From Promethearchaeota archaeon (GTDB lineage Archaea; Asgardarchaeota; Lokiarchaeia; Sigynarchaeales; SOKP01), in contig JAUWBH010000166.1 of the NCBI GenBank assembly GCA_030605085.1, forward strand, positions 1 to 13,780: a DNA stretch of 13,780 nt, written 5' to 3'. The notes below the pieces were generated by a model. It was not told the origin of the DNA. It searched no databases and was given only the letters and a program-made list of their open reading frames with translations. Positions 6,537 through 13,169 of the stretch are shown here, in pieces. Position numbers and translations under genes: made by a program. The stretch's first letter is position 1. The number at the start of each line of letters is the position of its first letter.

Positions 6537-7205
6537 TCAACATGTTCTGGAGGTCATTCTGCACATTAAATGGCAATATTTCTCCAACACTGATGAAGAA
6601 ATGGGAAATAACTTTTCCTTAACATAATCTTTCAAAAATTCAATGGTGATATTATCTGCTTCTTCTTCAGGTAAGCATATACCCACATAATTACTCTTGA
6701 AATAAGTTGGAAAAGAATCCTCCAATTTCTCTAAAAAGTATGAAAAAACTTCCTTTACTTCTTCCTTGAATTTTCCCTTAATAATCAATGCTCCGTTAGA
6801 ATATTTTCCTCTACAGAAAACGATATTCATCTTTTGAAACTTAATTAATGAAATTTGCTCATTAATTAATTCTTCCCCAAAAGAATTGATCGCTTGTAAA
6901 AAAGAAGTAAGCAAACCGGGATCTATTTCTTTTGTTAAATCCTTAACGATTGCCTTATGATATACTGAGATTCCGCTTTTAAGGAAGACAAATACTGATA
7001 TTAAACGCAAATTGTTCTTATAAAATTGACATCGCGTTGGTACATTTGATTCTTTAATTAAATGACCAAAACAAGTTCCAATCTTACCGCCTATAATGTC
7101 TTGCTCAAAGAATTCGCACTCTGCACAATAGACGGCGTCATCTGAAGGGTCTCCAGGTAAGAGAGGTCTGGATGGAATAAAATCTTTTATTTGTTTATTT
7201 ATCAT
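6537..7205 (-). CDS. Cysteine-cluster protein with longin/roadblock-like domain
   Basis: A 222-residue cytosolic protein. Residues 26-61 carry four cysteines in the pattern C-x2-C-x14-C-x13-C (C27, C30, C45, C59), with aromatic residues after the second and fourth (CEFF, CQFY). This is likely a small zinc- or iron-binding module. Residues ~66-165 read LISVFVFLKSGISVYHK, then LLTSFLQAINSFGEE and a strand-rich part, which resembles the longin/roadblock-type domains common in Asgard archaea, where they are thought to serve small GTPases. Three further cysteines sit at the very C-terminus (KYCHLMCRMTSRTC). It is divergent from the HxlR-type gene, with about 160 bases between them. The combination of zinc module and longin-like fold is my reading of the sequence, not a recognised named family. 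Confidence 0.65.
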   Translation of the reverse strand: MINKQIKDFIPSRPLLPGDPSDDAVYCAECEFFEQDIIGGKIGTCFGHLIKESNVPTRCQFYKNNLRLISVFVFLKSGISVYHKAIVKDLTKEIDPGLLTSFLQAINSFGEELINEQISLIKFQKMNIVFCRGKYSNGALIIKGKFKEEVKEVFSYFLEKLEDSFPTYFKSNYVGICLPEEEADNITIEFLKDYVKEKLFPISSSVLEKYCHLMCRMTSRTC

Positions 7206-7276
7206 GTTTTTTCATCTTTTTTTTGTTATTAGACTATAATTTTATTATTTTGACAATGTTGATACTAAAAATGAAG

Positions 7277-7307
7277 TAACTTTATATAGTGCAGGTAATA
7301 AAAGTTA
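7277..7307. promoter_or_regulatory. Inverted repeat in the divergent promoter region, possible HxlR operator
   Basis: TAACTTT (7277-7283) and AAAGTTA (7301-7307) are inverted with a 17-base spacer, centred about 75 bases before the HxlR-type start and between the two divergent genes. A TATA-like TTTATATAG (7281-7289) overlaps it. Dimeric winged-helix regulators often bind such sites; this is inference. Confidence 0.35.
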
Positions 7308-7330
7308 TAGTTAGTAATAAAAAAGGATAA

Positions 7331-7340
7331 TATATAAATA
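7331..7340 (+). promoter_or_regulatory. TATA box of the HxlR-type gene
   Basis: TATATAAATA preceded by a purine-rich stretch (AAAAAGGATA) fitting a B-recognition element. It lies 27-36 bases before the GTG at 7367, predicting a transcript start near 7361. Confidence 0.6.
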
Positions 7341-7366
7341 TTTTCATTCATTTTAGTTTATTAGGT

Positions 7367-7744
7367 GTGTTTTTTTTGGATAAATGTCCCATTGAGACAG
7401 CATTACACTTCATCAGAAATAAATGGAGTCTTGAAATAATTCGCGATTTGTTTTTAGGCAGAAAGAGGTTTAACGAATTCCGTAAGTCAAATCCAAAATT
7501 AAGTAATAATGTTTTATCTGAAAGATTAAAAGAATTAATAAAGAAAGGATTAATTGAGAAAAAAATTGACGATGATTTGCGAATTGAATATCAATTAACA
7601 CAGAGAGGAAGGGCTTTAAACAAAGTTCTATATGAATTAGCCGTTTTTACTTGTAATTGTGTTGAAGAAAACAAGAATAATAATTCACATTCATTACAAA
7701 TTTTAAAGCATTTAAGAAATGCCTTTAAAATAGAAAATACTTAA
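7367..7744 (+). CDS. HxlR-family winged-helix transcriptional regulator
   Basis: A 125-residue protein with the HxlR signature: a near-N-terminal cysteine (DKCPIETALHFIRNKWSLEIIRDL), then the F-N-E-F-R-K segment, LSERLKELIKKGLIEKK as recognition helix plus turn, and a wing ending in YQLTQRGRALNKVLYEL. HxlR/DUF24 proteins bind DNA as dimers and often sense reactive electrophiles or redox state through that Cys; a second pair is seen in FTCNCVEEN. The start is uncertain: GTG at 7367, or TTG at 7376, which is preceded at 8 bases by AGGTG (7363-7367) and would give MDKCP. The cupin gene 135 bases downstream on the same strand is a possible target. Confidence 0.88.
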   Translation: MFFLDKCPIETALHFIRNKWSLEIIRDLFLGRKRFNEFRKSNPKLSNNVLSERLKELIKKGLIEKKIDDDLRIEYQLTQRGRALNKVLYELAVFTCNCVEENKNNNSHSLQILKHLRNAFKIENT

Positions 7745-7823
7745 ATTGAAGAATGGTAATATAATGAAGCTATTTTTATCATTATTAATTTGAGAATATT
7801 AATACTTAGACGACCTTTCTTTC

Positions 7824-7833
7824 TTTTATATTT
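7824..7833 (+). promoter_or_regulatory. TATA-like element before the cupin gene
   Basis: TTTTATATTT lies about 47-56 bases before the ATG at 7880, giving a leader of roughly 20-25 bases. A second TATA-like string overlaps the start codon itself (7873-7880) and is less suitable. Confidence 0.35.
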
Positions 7834-7879
7834 TCCAAATACTTTTAAAATATTCTTAATTTAAAGGTATGATTTATAT

Positions 7880-8218
7880 ATGGTTTACAAATTAAAGGAA
7901 AAATGCGATAAATCCCGTAAAAAAGAGATTTTTTATGGTAGGATGCAAAATCGCAACATAAAAGATGTTTATTTAGGATTGTGTTATCTAGAACCTGGAG
8001 AATCGGGAAGAAAGGCAGGACCTGGCAAAGGACATGAAGAAATTCTTTATTTATTGAAAGGACAGATTCAAATTGAAGAGGAAGATAAAGAAATAACTCT
8101 AAATGAAGGTGACGCATATTTTATTCCTGAAGGTTCGTATGTTTCACTAAAAAACTTAACTAAAAATAAAATATATTTAATTGTTGCTGGGGGTCATCCC
8201 AAACCTCATAAACATTAA
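7880..8218 (+). CDS. Small cupin-domain protein with an incomplete metal site
   Basis: 112 residues; a single cupin barrel from about residue 28 to 105. Motif 1 reads GKGHEEILYLLKG, keeping the second His and the Glu of the H-x-H-x(3,4)-E pattern but with Lys in place of the first His. Motif 2 reads GDAYFIPEGSYVSLKN, keeping P-x-G and the Asn but with Val where the metal-binding His is expected. It therefore probably binds metal weakly or not at all, and may be a sensor or binding protein rather than an enzyme. The tail is His-rich (GGHPKPHKH). Met at residue 22 is an alternative start that still leaves the barrel whole. It sits behind the HxlR-type regulator and converges on the ArsA-like gene with 13 bases between stops. 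Confidence 0.85.
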   Translation: MVYKLKEKCDKSRKKEIFYGRMQNRNIKDVYLGLCYLEPGESGRKAGPGKGHEEILYLLKGQIQIEEEDKEITLNEGDAYFIPEGSYVSLKNLTKNKIYLIVAGGHPKPHKH

Positions 8219-8231
8219 ATATGAATTTCTT

Positions 8232-9275
8232 TTATGTTTTAGGATTTAAAATATCTTCTGCACTTGCATCTCCGTATATTTCACGAGCGAGTTTTCTTAA
8301 ACCTTCTAATCCAATCGGTTCTTCTTTTAATTTGTCAGACTGCCAAATCTTTGTTTTTAGAAATTCATTTTCTATATCCTGCACATATTTTTGCTGTAGA
8401 GTATGCAATTGACCACAAAACTCGCATGTTTTTGCATGTTCTCCGGGAATTAACATATTTATATGAATCCCCTCAAGTTTTATATATCTTTCCGTTAAAT
8501 CCCGAGCTCTTTTGGTTTCTTGAAAGCTCGGTTTTTCCGCAATAGTAACAAGTCGAAGGGAGCCTATGTTATGAATTAGTTCGCTTATTCTCTCTCCTCT
8601 CTCTTCAAGTTCAGTTAACATTTTAACCAATTCATCGCTTAATTGCCCTTTATTAACTTCTGGTTCAAATGGATGCATCATCTTCCTGAACATTTTTGAA
8701 AATCCTTGAATAGAACTTTTTATTGAATTATAGAAGTTTAAAGAATATTTTAACACAACCTTCACCGTGTCTTCGGGGATATCAAATAACGCAACTATAT
8801 TTCCTGTTGGAGGAAAATCTGCGATTATTATGTCAAAATTAATTTCCTCGGCACCATCCCTATAAATAGTATCTTCAGCGTCCAAAATTTTTTGAAAAAA
8901 CATCGCATTTTTTAGAGCCAAGGGAATGGATTCTGCTGTAAATGTAGTGTTAATAAAATTTTTTATCTGAGGAATTAAGCCAACAATTGGCATTTTTTTA
9001 ATTAAATCTTTCATTTTCTTACCAAACACTTTTGTATATTGTTCCGCATAGGCGTCTGGCTCAGGCTCAATCCCCCAAAGATTATTCGTCAATGGTGTCA
9101 ATTTACCTCCAATCTCGGTATTAAACATATCTGATAAATTATGTGCGATATCGAATGAAATTAGAAGAAATCTCTTATTAGGCATCATGTCGGACAGTGC
9201 CACCGCAGTTGCGGCGCTAATAGAACTTTTCCCAGTCCCGCCCTTGCCGCCAAGTACGAGAATTCGCTCAATCAT
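8232..9275 (-). CDS. ArsA/Get3-family ATPase (tail-anchored protein targeting or anion pump ATPase)
   Basis: 347 residues with the full ArsA/Get3 layout: a deviant Walker A (GGKGGTGKSS, residues 9-18), a switch I reading D42-I-A-H-N-L-S-D (usually D-P-A-H-S), a switch II DFPPTG (153-158), a Met-rich helical insert (SKMFRKMMHPF, ~193-203), and the zinc CxxC (C284, C287: KTCEFCGQLHTLQQKY). The CxxC and Met-rich groove favour the Get3/TRC40 role, binding tail-anchored membrane proteins, over arsenite export, and no ars genes are nearby. The Pro-to-Ile change in switch I is unusual. A TATA box 21-28 bases before the ATG predicts a leaderless transcript. Its nearness to secE and ftsY is suggestive but they are separated by dnaG. 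Confidence 0.9.
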   Translation of the reverse strand: MIERILVLGGKGGTGKSSISAATAVALSDMMPNKRFLLISFDIAHNLSDMFNTEIGGKLTPLTNNLWGIEPEPDAYAEQYTKVFGKKMKDLIKKMPIVGLIPQIKNFINTTFTAESIPLALKNAMFFQKILDAEDTIYRDGAEEINFDIIIADFPPTGNIVALFDIPEDTVKVVLKYSLNFYNSIKSSIQGFSKMFRKMMHPFEPEVNKGQLSDELVKMLTELEERGERISELIHNIGSLRLVTIAEKPSFQETKRARDLTERYIKLEGIHINMLIPGEHAKTCEFCGQLHTLQQKYVQDIENEFLKTKIWQSDKLKEEPIGLEGLRKLAREIYGDASAEDILNPKT

Positions 9276-9295
9276 GTTAAGAGATTATTTTTCTG

Positions 9296-9303
9296 ATTTT
9301 ATA
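9296..9303 (-). promoter_or_regulatory. TATA box of the ArsA/Get3-like gene
   Basis: TATAAAAT on the minus strand, 21-28 bases before the ATG at 9275, the spacing expected for a leaderless archaeal mRNA. Confidence 0.6.
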
Positions 9304-9407
9304 GAGAATTTAAATGTTAATGTTAAGAAGTAAAAATAAGGTTACAATAAAAAACATTATATGAATTATTATCTTATGCATTTTATGTAAAATAATAACA
9401 ATAAAAA

Positions 9408-9425
9408 GGTCTATTTAAATAGATC
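9408..9425. repeat. AT-centred palindrome
   Basis: An 18-base palindrome with one G-T pair; its core TCTATTTAAATAGA is perfect. It could act as a TATA-like or operator element; it lies about 15 bases beyond the end of the small ORF at 9441-9611. Confidence 0.35.
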
Positions 9426-9440
9426 TAACAAATTGTAGAT

Positions 9441-9611
9441 TCATTTTTGGTTTGGAAAAAAAATTACTTTTCCAGTTATCGTAGAATCTTCTTTTTTTAC
9501 GAAATAAAAATAAAACCTGCCGATTTTAGTGTTTATTTTGTATTTCACATTTTTTTTCTTAGGTTTTGAAAAAAGCTGATTTATTACGATATGATTCCAA
9601 TATCTACTCAT
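9441..9611 (-). CDS. Candidate small basic protein, 56 residues
   Basis: ATG at 9609-9611 to TGA at 9441-9443. The peptide is basic and strand-rich in its second half (KIGRFYFYFVKKEDSTITGKV). No family is recognised. A TATA-like TTTAAATA on the minus strand (9631-9638) lies 20-27 bases before the ATG, as for the leaderless gene next to it, which is the main support. In such AT-rich DNA, stops are frequent, so a 56-codon run with a protein-like composition is more than expected, but the call remains tentative. It could also be the tail of a decayed gene whose beginning is the ORF at 9664-9756. Confidence 0.4.
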   Translation of the reverse strand: MSRYWNHIVINQLFSKPKKKNVKYKINTKIGRFYFYFVKKEDSTITGKVIFFPNQK

Positions 9612-9663
9612 AAAAGTTTATCATTTTTTTTATTTAAAAAAAGTAAATCTCATGGAGATGTTA

Positions 9664-9756
9664 TTAGGTAGAATCATAGTAGTCTTTAAATTCAGATCGT
9701 TTATTAAAAGCTCTTAGATATACAAAAAATTCTTTTTCAATATTATCAAAATTCAT
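9664..9756 (-). CDS. Candidate microprotein or gene fragment, 30 residues
   Basis: The peptide starts MNFDNIEKEFFVYLRAFN and has the amphipathic, aromatic-rich look of real protein. A TATA-like TTTATTTA (9780-9787, minus strand) lies 24-31 bases before the ATG. It is too short to assign and ends in consecutive TAA TAA. It may be a remnant. Confidence 0.25.
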   Translation of the reverse strand: MNFDNIEKEFFVYLRAFNKRSEFKDYYDST

Positions 9757-9853
9757 AAAGGATAAATTTCATTATTAATTAAATAAACATGTTATAATCA
9801 CTATTATTTCAAATTAAAATTTCAAATAACAATTAAAATTAAATAAATAATAG

Positions 9854-9956
9854 TTATCAATCATATCAAAAAATCAGAATTAATAATCAATCAATTAAAA
9901 ATTATCAATCATACCAAATAAAATTATTAATCAAATAGATAAATTATTGTTATCAA
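9854..9956 (+). repeat. TTATCAAT motif repeated at exact 48-base intervals
   Basis: TTATCAAT begins at 9854, 9902 and 9950. The first two copies extend to a 17-base match with one difference (9854-9870 and 9902-9918). Between copies the DNA is similar only loosely. Iteron, protein-binding array or AT-rich chance are all possible. Confidence 0.45.
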
Positions 9957-10075
9957 TTAATTTCAGAAACATTAGTTAAGACTTATAATTAAGAAATACA
10001 AGTTGAAATTAGATTTTGTAAAATTAAGGTTCATCTAATATTTTGAAATTTCAAGTTGTAATTATAATTCTGATT

Positions 10076-10086
10076 TTTTAAATATT
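10076..10086 (+). promoter_or_regulatory. TATA-like element before dnaG
   Basis: TTTTAAATATT lies 22-32 bases before the GTG at 10108, so transcription would begin at or next to that codon. This supports GTG 10108 as the start of dnaG. Confidence 0.5.
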
Positions 10087-10107
10087 GAAAATAAAATTAT
10101 CTAATAG

Positions 10108-11340
10108 GTGAATACTATTACAAATCAATCAGATTTCACAACTAAATATATTATCAAAGCAACATTTTCAATTAAAGGCGTCGTAGAAAAATCGGATATT
10201 TTGCAATTCGACTTGCAATTCTAAAGATTTAGTCATATCGACTTATCGTTCAAAGTCGGCGCTATCTTTGGGCAAACTGAAGGTCTTCTTTTAGATCTTG
10301 ACCTTAGAGATTTTCAAAAGTCGGGTCGAATTGGAAGAATAGAGGTAAAAAATGAATCTAAAGAGGGTGTCTCTGAAGGGTCCATTAAAATTCCGTCTTC
10401 TTTAACTCGAAAGGAGACCGCATTATTGGCGGCTACGATAGAAACAGTTTCAAGAGTAGGTCCGTGCGAAGCGGCTATTAACCTGGTGGAAATTTCTGAC
10501 GTGAGAGAGACGAAGAGACAACAAATCATAGAAAGAGCGGCTGAATTATTAAAAGAATGGGATTCTAAATCTTTAGAGAAACGCGAAATAGAAAAGCAAA
10601 TTGATACCGGCATAAAACTCGGAGAGATTATCACTTGGGGTCCAGATAAGTTACCTGCTGGTCCTGATATCGAGAGCGATGAGATAATTATAGTAGAAGG
10701 TCGCGCCGATGTTTTAAATTTATTGAGAATAGACATTAAAAACACAATCGCAGTACAAGGGACTCAAGTTCCTAAATCAATTATCGAATTAACGAAGAAT
10801 AAAAAAGTCGTTACTGCCTTTTTGGACGGTGACAGAGGAGGGACAATTATTTTAAAAGAGCTTTTACAAGTTGCTAAGCTTAATTTCGTTGCTAGAGCCC
10901 CTGAAGGATACGAAGTTGAGGAACTAACTAGAAAACAAATGATCAAGGCCCTACAAAATAAGAAACCTGTAAGTGAATTAAAAGATGTTGAAGAAGATGA
11001 GAAAGAATATAAAGGAAAGGAAGGAGTACTTAATAGACTTTTAAAAAAACATAAAATCAAAGACAAATCTATAATTATTGAGGCAATTAATAACGTAGCA
11101 CCAGGAATTAGCATAGGTTTTAACAAAAAATTACATAAAATATTTGAGATCTCTGTAAAAGAGCTTTTTAAAAAAATTCAAGATTACCAAGATAAAGATG
11201 TTTCTTATTTAATTATTGACGGAATACTTACTAAACGACTTCTATCTATCTCTACAGACATGAAAATTAAATTTATTGCCTGTAAAAATAAAGAAGAAAA
11301 ACTAAAAATCCCCGACCAAATATCTGTTTTTTTCTATTAA
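10108..11340 (+). CDS. dnaG: Archaeal DnaG (TOPRIM primase / exosome subunit), interrupted by a 54-base insert with a stop
   Basis: Archaeal DnaG, a TOPRIM nucleotidyl-transfer protein that can prime DNA and is a stable subunit of the RNA exosome. The N-terminus from GTG 10108 gives TTKYIIKATFSIKGVVEKSD, then 54 extra bases, then VGAIFGQTEGLL, QKSGRIGRIEV, ETALLAATIETVSRVGPCEA and the TOPRIM core. Joined, the protein has 392 residues, close to family size. In that numbering E179 (VEGRADV) and the D222-x-D224 pair (LDGDRGG) are the metal-binding TOPRIM residues. The insert is a multiple of three but holds TAA at 10222-10224, so an unspliced mRNA yields only 38 residues. No start codon ATG, GTG or TTG occurs in frame between that stop and the TTG at 10426, which would skip over 70 conserved residues. 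The gene is otherwise intact and converges on osmC with 19 bases between stops. Confidence 0.85.
10200..10253 (+). other. Putative 54-base mRNA intron inside dnaG
   Basis: Removing 10200-10253 (or, one base later, 10201-10254) restores Ser-Asp-Ile-Val-Gly-Ala as in other archaeal DnaG. For the first option GGAU (10194-10197) can pair with GUUC (10248-10251), two of the pairs being G-U, leaving 3-base bulges AUU (10198-10200) and AAA (10252-10254), the core of the bulge-helix-bulge motif cut by tRNA endonuclease. The outer helix has only C10193-G10255 and the inner helix is irregular (10205-10211 with 10238-10244, one mismatch). The insert also contains TTGCAATTC twice (10201, 10213) and TCGACTT twice (10208, 10238). 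Extra sequence is certain; splicing is inference. Confidence 0.5.
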
Positions 11341-11348
11341 TTAAAATC

Positions 11349-11355
11349 TTTTTTT
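11349..11355 (+). terminator. T tract terminating dnaG
   Basis: Seven T about 9 bases after the dnaG stop, in the 19-base gap before the convergent osmC stop. Confidence 0.45.
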
Positions 11356-11359
11356 GGTA

Positions 11360-11788
11360 TCATTTATCCATCTGTTTTGTAATATTGACATTAATCGGCA
11401 AACCATTTGTAATCGATTTTGAAACTATGCAATATTCTCTAAATTCTTTAACACAAGATTCTATTTTTTCTATTGATTGATTTTTCTTTGCTGAAAAGGT
11501 TATATCTATGTTAACATTAGCTAGCCTCAATGTCATTTTAGGACCGCTATGAGTTAGTTTTCCATCAACAACAATCTCTAGATCTTCAATTATTACATCT
11601 TTCTTTTGTAAACAATACATAAAAGTAGAACCTAAGCATCCCCCAATCCCGATTAATAAATATTCTACTGAACTAGGTCCCAAATCTGTTCCATGGAACG
11701 ACTCTGGCTCGTCAATGTGAATATCTTTAAGATGTCGTGCAGTGGCAATAAAGTATAAGTTTTCTGAATAATTTAAAGTAACTTTCAT
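11360..11788 (-). CDS. OsmC/Ohr-family peroxiredoxin-like protein
   Basis: 142 residues. The two family cysteines are present: C51 in GGCLGSTF at the start of the central helix and C120 in REYCIVSKSITNGLPINVNI. An early PSSVEYLLIGIGGC stretch is typical of OsmC rather than Ohr. These proteins reduce organic hydroperoxides through a Cys pair at the dimer interface, taking electrons from lipoylated or other small thiols. It stands alone between dnaG and secE, convergent with the former. A TATAAA string at 11800-11807 is too close to the ATG for a standard promoter, so its promoter is unclear. Family call is firm; the substrate is not known. Confidence 0.9.
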   Translation of the reverse strand: MKVTLNYSENLYFIATARHLKDIHIDEPESFHGTDLGPSSVEYLLIGIGGCLGSTFMYCLQKKDVIIEDLEIVVDGKLTHSGPKMTLRLANVNIDITFSAKKNQSIEKIESCVKEFREYCIVSKSITNGLPINVNITKQMDK

Positions 11789-11895
11789 TTTGATACAAAT
11801 TTATAAAGATTTTAAGTCATAGAAATAGTAAAATAAAATGGGAAATCGGAACAAATAAAACATAGGAATGTATTGACAGTTAAATCCAAAGAATA

Positions 11896-12141
11896 TTATT
11901 CCCCTGTAATGAAGGGAATTAACGCTACTGTAAATACTAATTGGATAATGTACGAGAGTACACCTAGGACTACGAGACCGATACAACATATTTTAAATAT
12001 CAACCAGTATTCTTTCCTGTTCGGTTTGTTAGCAACCTTAAGAATCCTCCTTGAATTTTTATAAAAGGCCACGAAGCGTTCCCACATTCCCAGTTTTTTT
12101 TTCTTTCCATACTGATCGTACTTGGGATACTTAGTCGACAT
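11896..12141 (-). CDS. secE: Protein translocase subunit SecE/Sec61-gamma
   Basis: 81 residues from the ATG at 12139-12141. A TTG nine bases earlier (12150) would add MIS and is less likely. The amphipathic cytosolic helix has the family pattern ERFVAFYKNSRRILKVANKPNRKEYWLIFKICC, followed by one membrane segment (about residues 54-77) and a short polar tail, ITGE. SecE clamps the two halves of SecY in the translocon. Here it follows ftsY on the same strand with 64 bases between them, placing channel and SRP-receptor genes together. No spt5/nusG or L11 gene follows, unlike the common archaeal order; osmC does instead. Confidence 0.93.
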   Translation of the reverse strand: MSTKYPKYDQYGKKKKLGMWERFVAFYKNSRRILKVANKPNRKEYWLIFKICCIGLVVLGVLSYIIQLVFTVALIPFITGE

Positions 12142-12205
12142 ACTAATCAATTTAATACACTTTCTTTAAAAAATTTACCTAATTAAGAAATTATTCAAAT
12201 TGCTT

Positions 12206-13105
12206 TTAATCAGAATCTAAAATATTCGATATGAATACTTCTCTATCGAAAGGTTCTAAATCCTCGTAGGCTTGTCCAACGCCAACAAAAATTATCGGTT
12301 TCTTAGTTTCATAGGATATCGATAACGCTGCTCCTCCTTTCGCGTCCGCATCTAGTTTTGTTAAAATGTTTGCGTCAATTCCTATGTGTTTTTTAAATTC
12401 TTTTGCCTGAAACAACGCGTCATTTCCTGCTAATGAGTCACCTACAAAAATTATCAAATCAGGTTGTGCCACTCGAACAATTTTTTGCATCTCGTTCATT
12501 AAATTTTTATCTGTAACTTGTCTTCCAGCAGTATCAATTAAAACAACATTAACTTTTTTTGCTTTAGCATGTTCAATAGCGTCGTAAGCTACAGATGCAG
12601 GATCAGATTTGTATTCGTGTTTTATAACCCTAATATCAATTTTATTCATGTGATAAGTTAACTGTTCTATAGCACCTGCTCTGAACGTATCTGAAGCAGC
12701 TGCGACTGAAGAAATTTTATGCTTCTTCAAAAGATGCGCCACTTTAGCCATTGTAGTGGTTTTACCGGTTCCATTCACCCCTAAGAAGACAACTACATAA
12801 GGCTGATTTTTTGCCATTTTTTTCTTAATTTCTTTTAATAGATCTAAATCTTTTTCAGGAGTTAGAATATCTACTATAATCGCTTTTAAGGTTTCGAATA
12901 ATTTATGTTTAGTTGACGATAACCGTCCAATTTGCTCTCCTTTAAAGGAATCTACAATTCTATCGCATAATTCATCTGCTGTTTGCATTGCCACGTCGTT
13001 ACTTATGAGTAAAAGTTTTAACTCATCAATCGCACTGTCTAATTTTTTTTCAGTTAATGTTTTTGTAACAAAACTAGAAAACACGCCTTTTAATTTTTCA
13101 AGCAT
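12206..13105 (-). CDS. ftsY: Signal recognition particle receptor FtsY
   Basis: SRP GTPase. The start is chosen at the ATG 13103-13105, giving MLEKLKGVFSSFVTK, the usual archaeal FtsY beginning; a GTG at 13117 would add four residues. In the numbering from that GTG, the NG domain shows G1 GVNGTGKTTT (113-122), the insertion-box motif DTFRAGAIEQL (143-153), G3 DTAGRQ (195-200), G4 TKLDADAKGG (253-262) and the closing GVGQAYEDLEPF. The highly charged A domain of bacteria is absent, as is normal in archaea. FtsY docks SRP-ribosome complexes at the membrane and hands them to SecYE. It is part of a minus-strand run rpl18a-pfdA-ftsY-secE. Confidence 0.96.
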   Translation of the reverse strand: MLEKLKGVFSSFVTKTLTEKKLDSAIDELKLLLISNDVAMQTADELCDRIVDSFKGEQIGRLSSTKHKLFETLKAIIVDILTPEKDLDLLKEIKKKMAKNQPYVVVFLGVNGTGKTTTMAKVAHLLKKHKISSVAAASDTFRAGAIEQLTYHMNKIDIRVIKHEYKSDPASVAYDAIEHAKAKKVNVVLIDTAGRQVTDKNLMNEMQKIVRVAQPDLIIFVGDSLAGNDALFQAKEFKKHIGIDANILTKLDADAKGGAALSISYETKKPIIFVGVGQAYEDLEPFDREVFISNILDSD

Positions 13106-13169
13106 TAATTTCTTCACACAGAATAAAGTAAATTAAAGTCAAATTAAGATTAATTGTTAAAAAATAATT

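Larger units (their letters stand above)
9276..10107. other. AT-rich intergenic region between the ArsA-like gene and dnaG
   Basis: Apart from the two tiny minus-strand ORFs and the palindrome at 9408-9425, no gene is seen. The right part (9800-9960) is extremely AT-rich and iterates TTATCAA-type words. No tRNA, CRISPR or recognisable gene remnant was found, and no Orc1/Cdc6 gene is in the window to support an origin. Confidence 0.6.

Noticed and set aside
8221..8545. Plus-strand ORFs opposite the ArsA/Get3-like gene
   Set aside because: Antisense to the CxxC and C-terminal region of a well-conserved ATPase; no domain of their own.
9854..9956. CRISPR array
   Set aside because: Only a short AT-rich word repeats, the intervening DNA is not spacer-like, and no cas genes are near.
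10200..10253. Group I/II or spliceosomal-type intron, or T4 gene 60-like translational bypass
   Set aside because: Far too short for a self-splicing intron, no GT...AG boundaries, and no matching take-off and landing codons at the edges.
10314..11126. Minus-strand ORFs opposite dnaG
   Set aside because: Antisense to the conserved DnaG frame, low-complexity Ser/Leu composition, no recognisable motif.
10426..11340. A separate shorter DnaG starting at TTG 10426
   Set aside because: Conserved DnaG sequence continues upstream of it to 10255 and again from 10108 to 10199, so this is only where the frame first meets a start-like codon after the stop in the insert.
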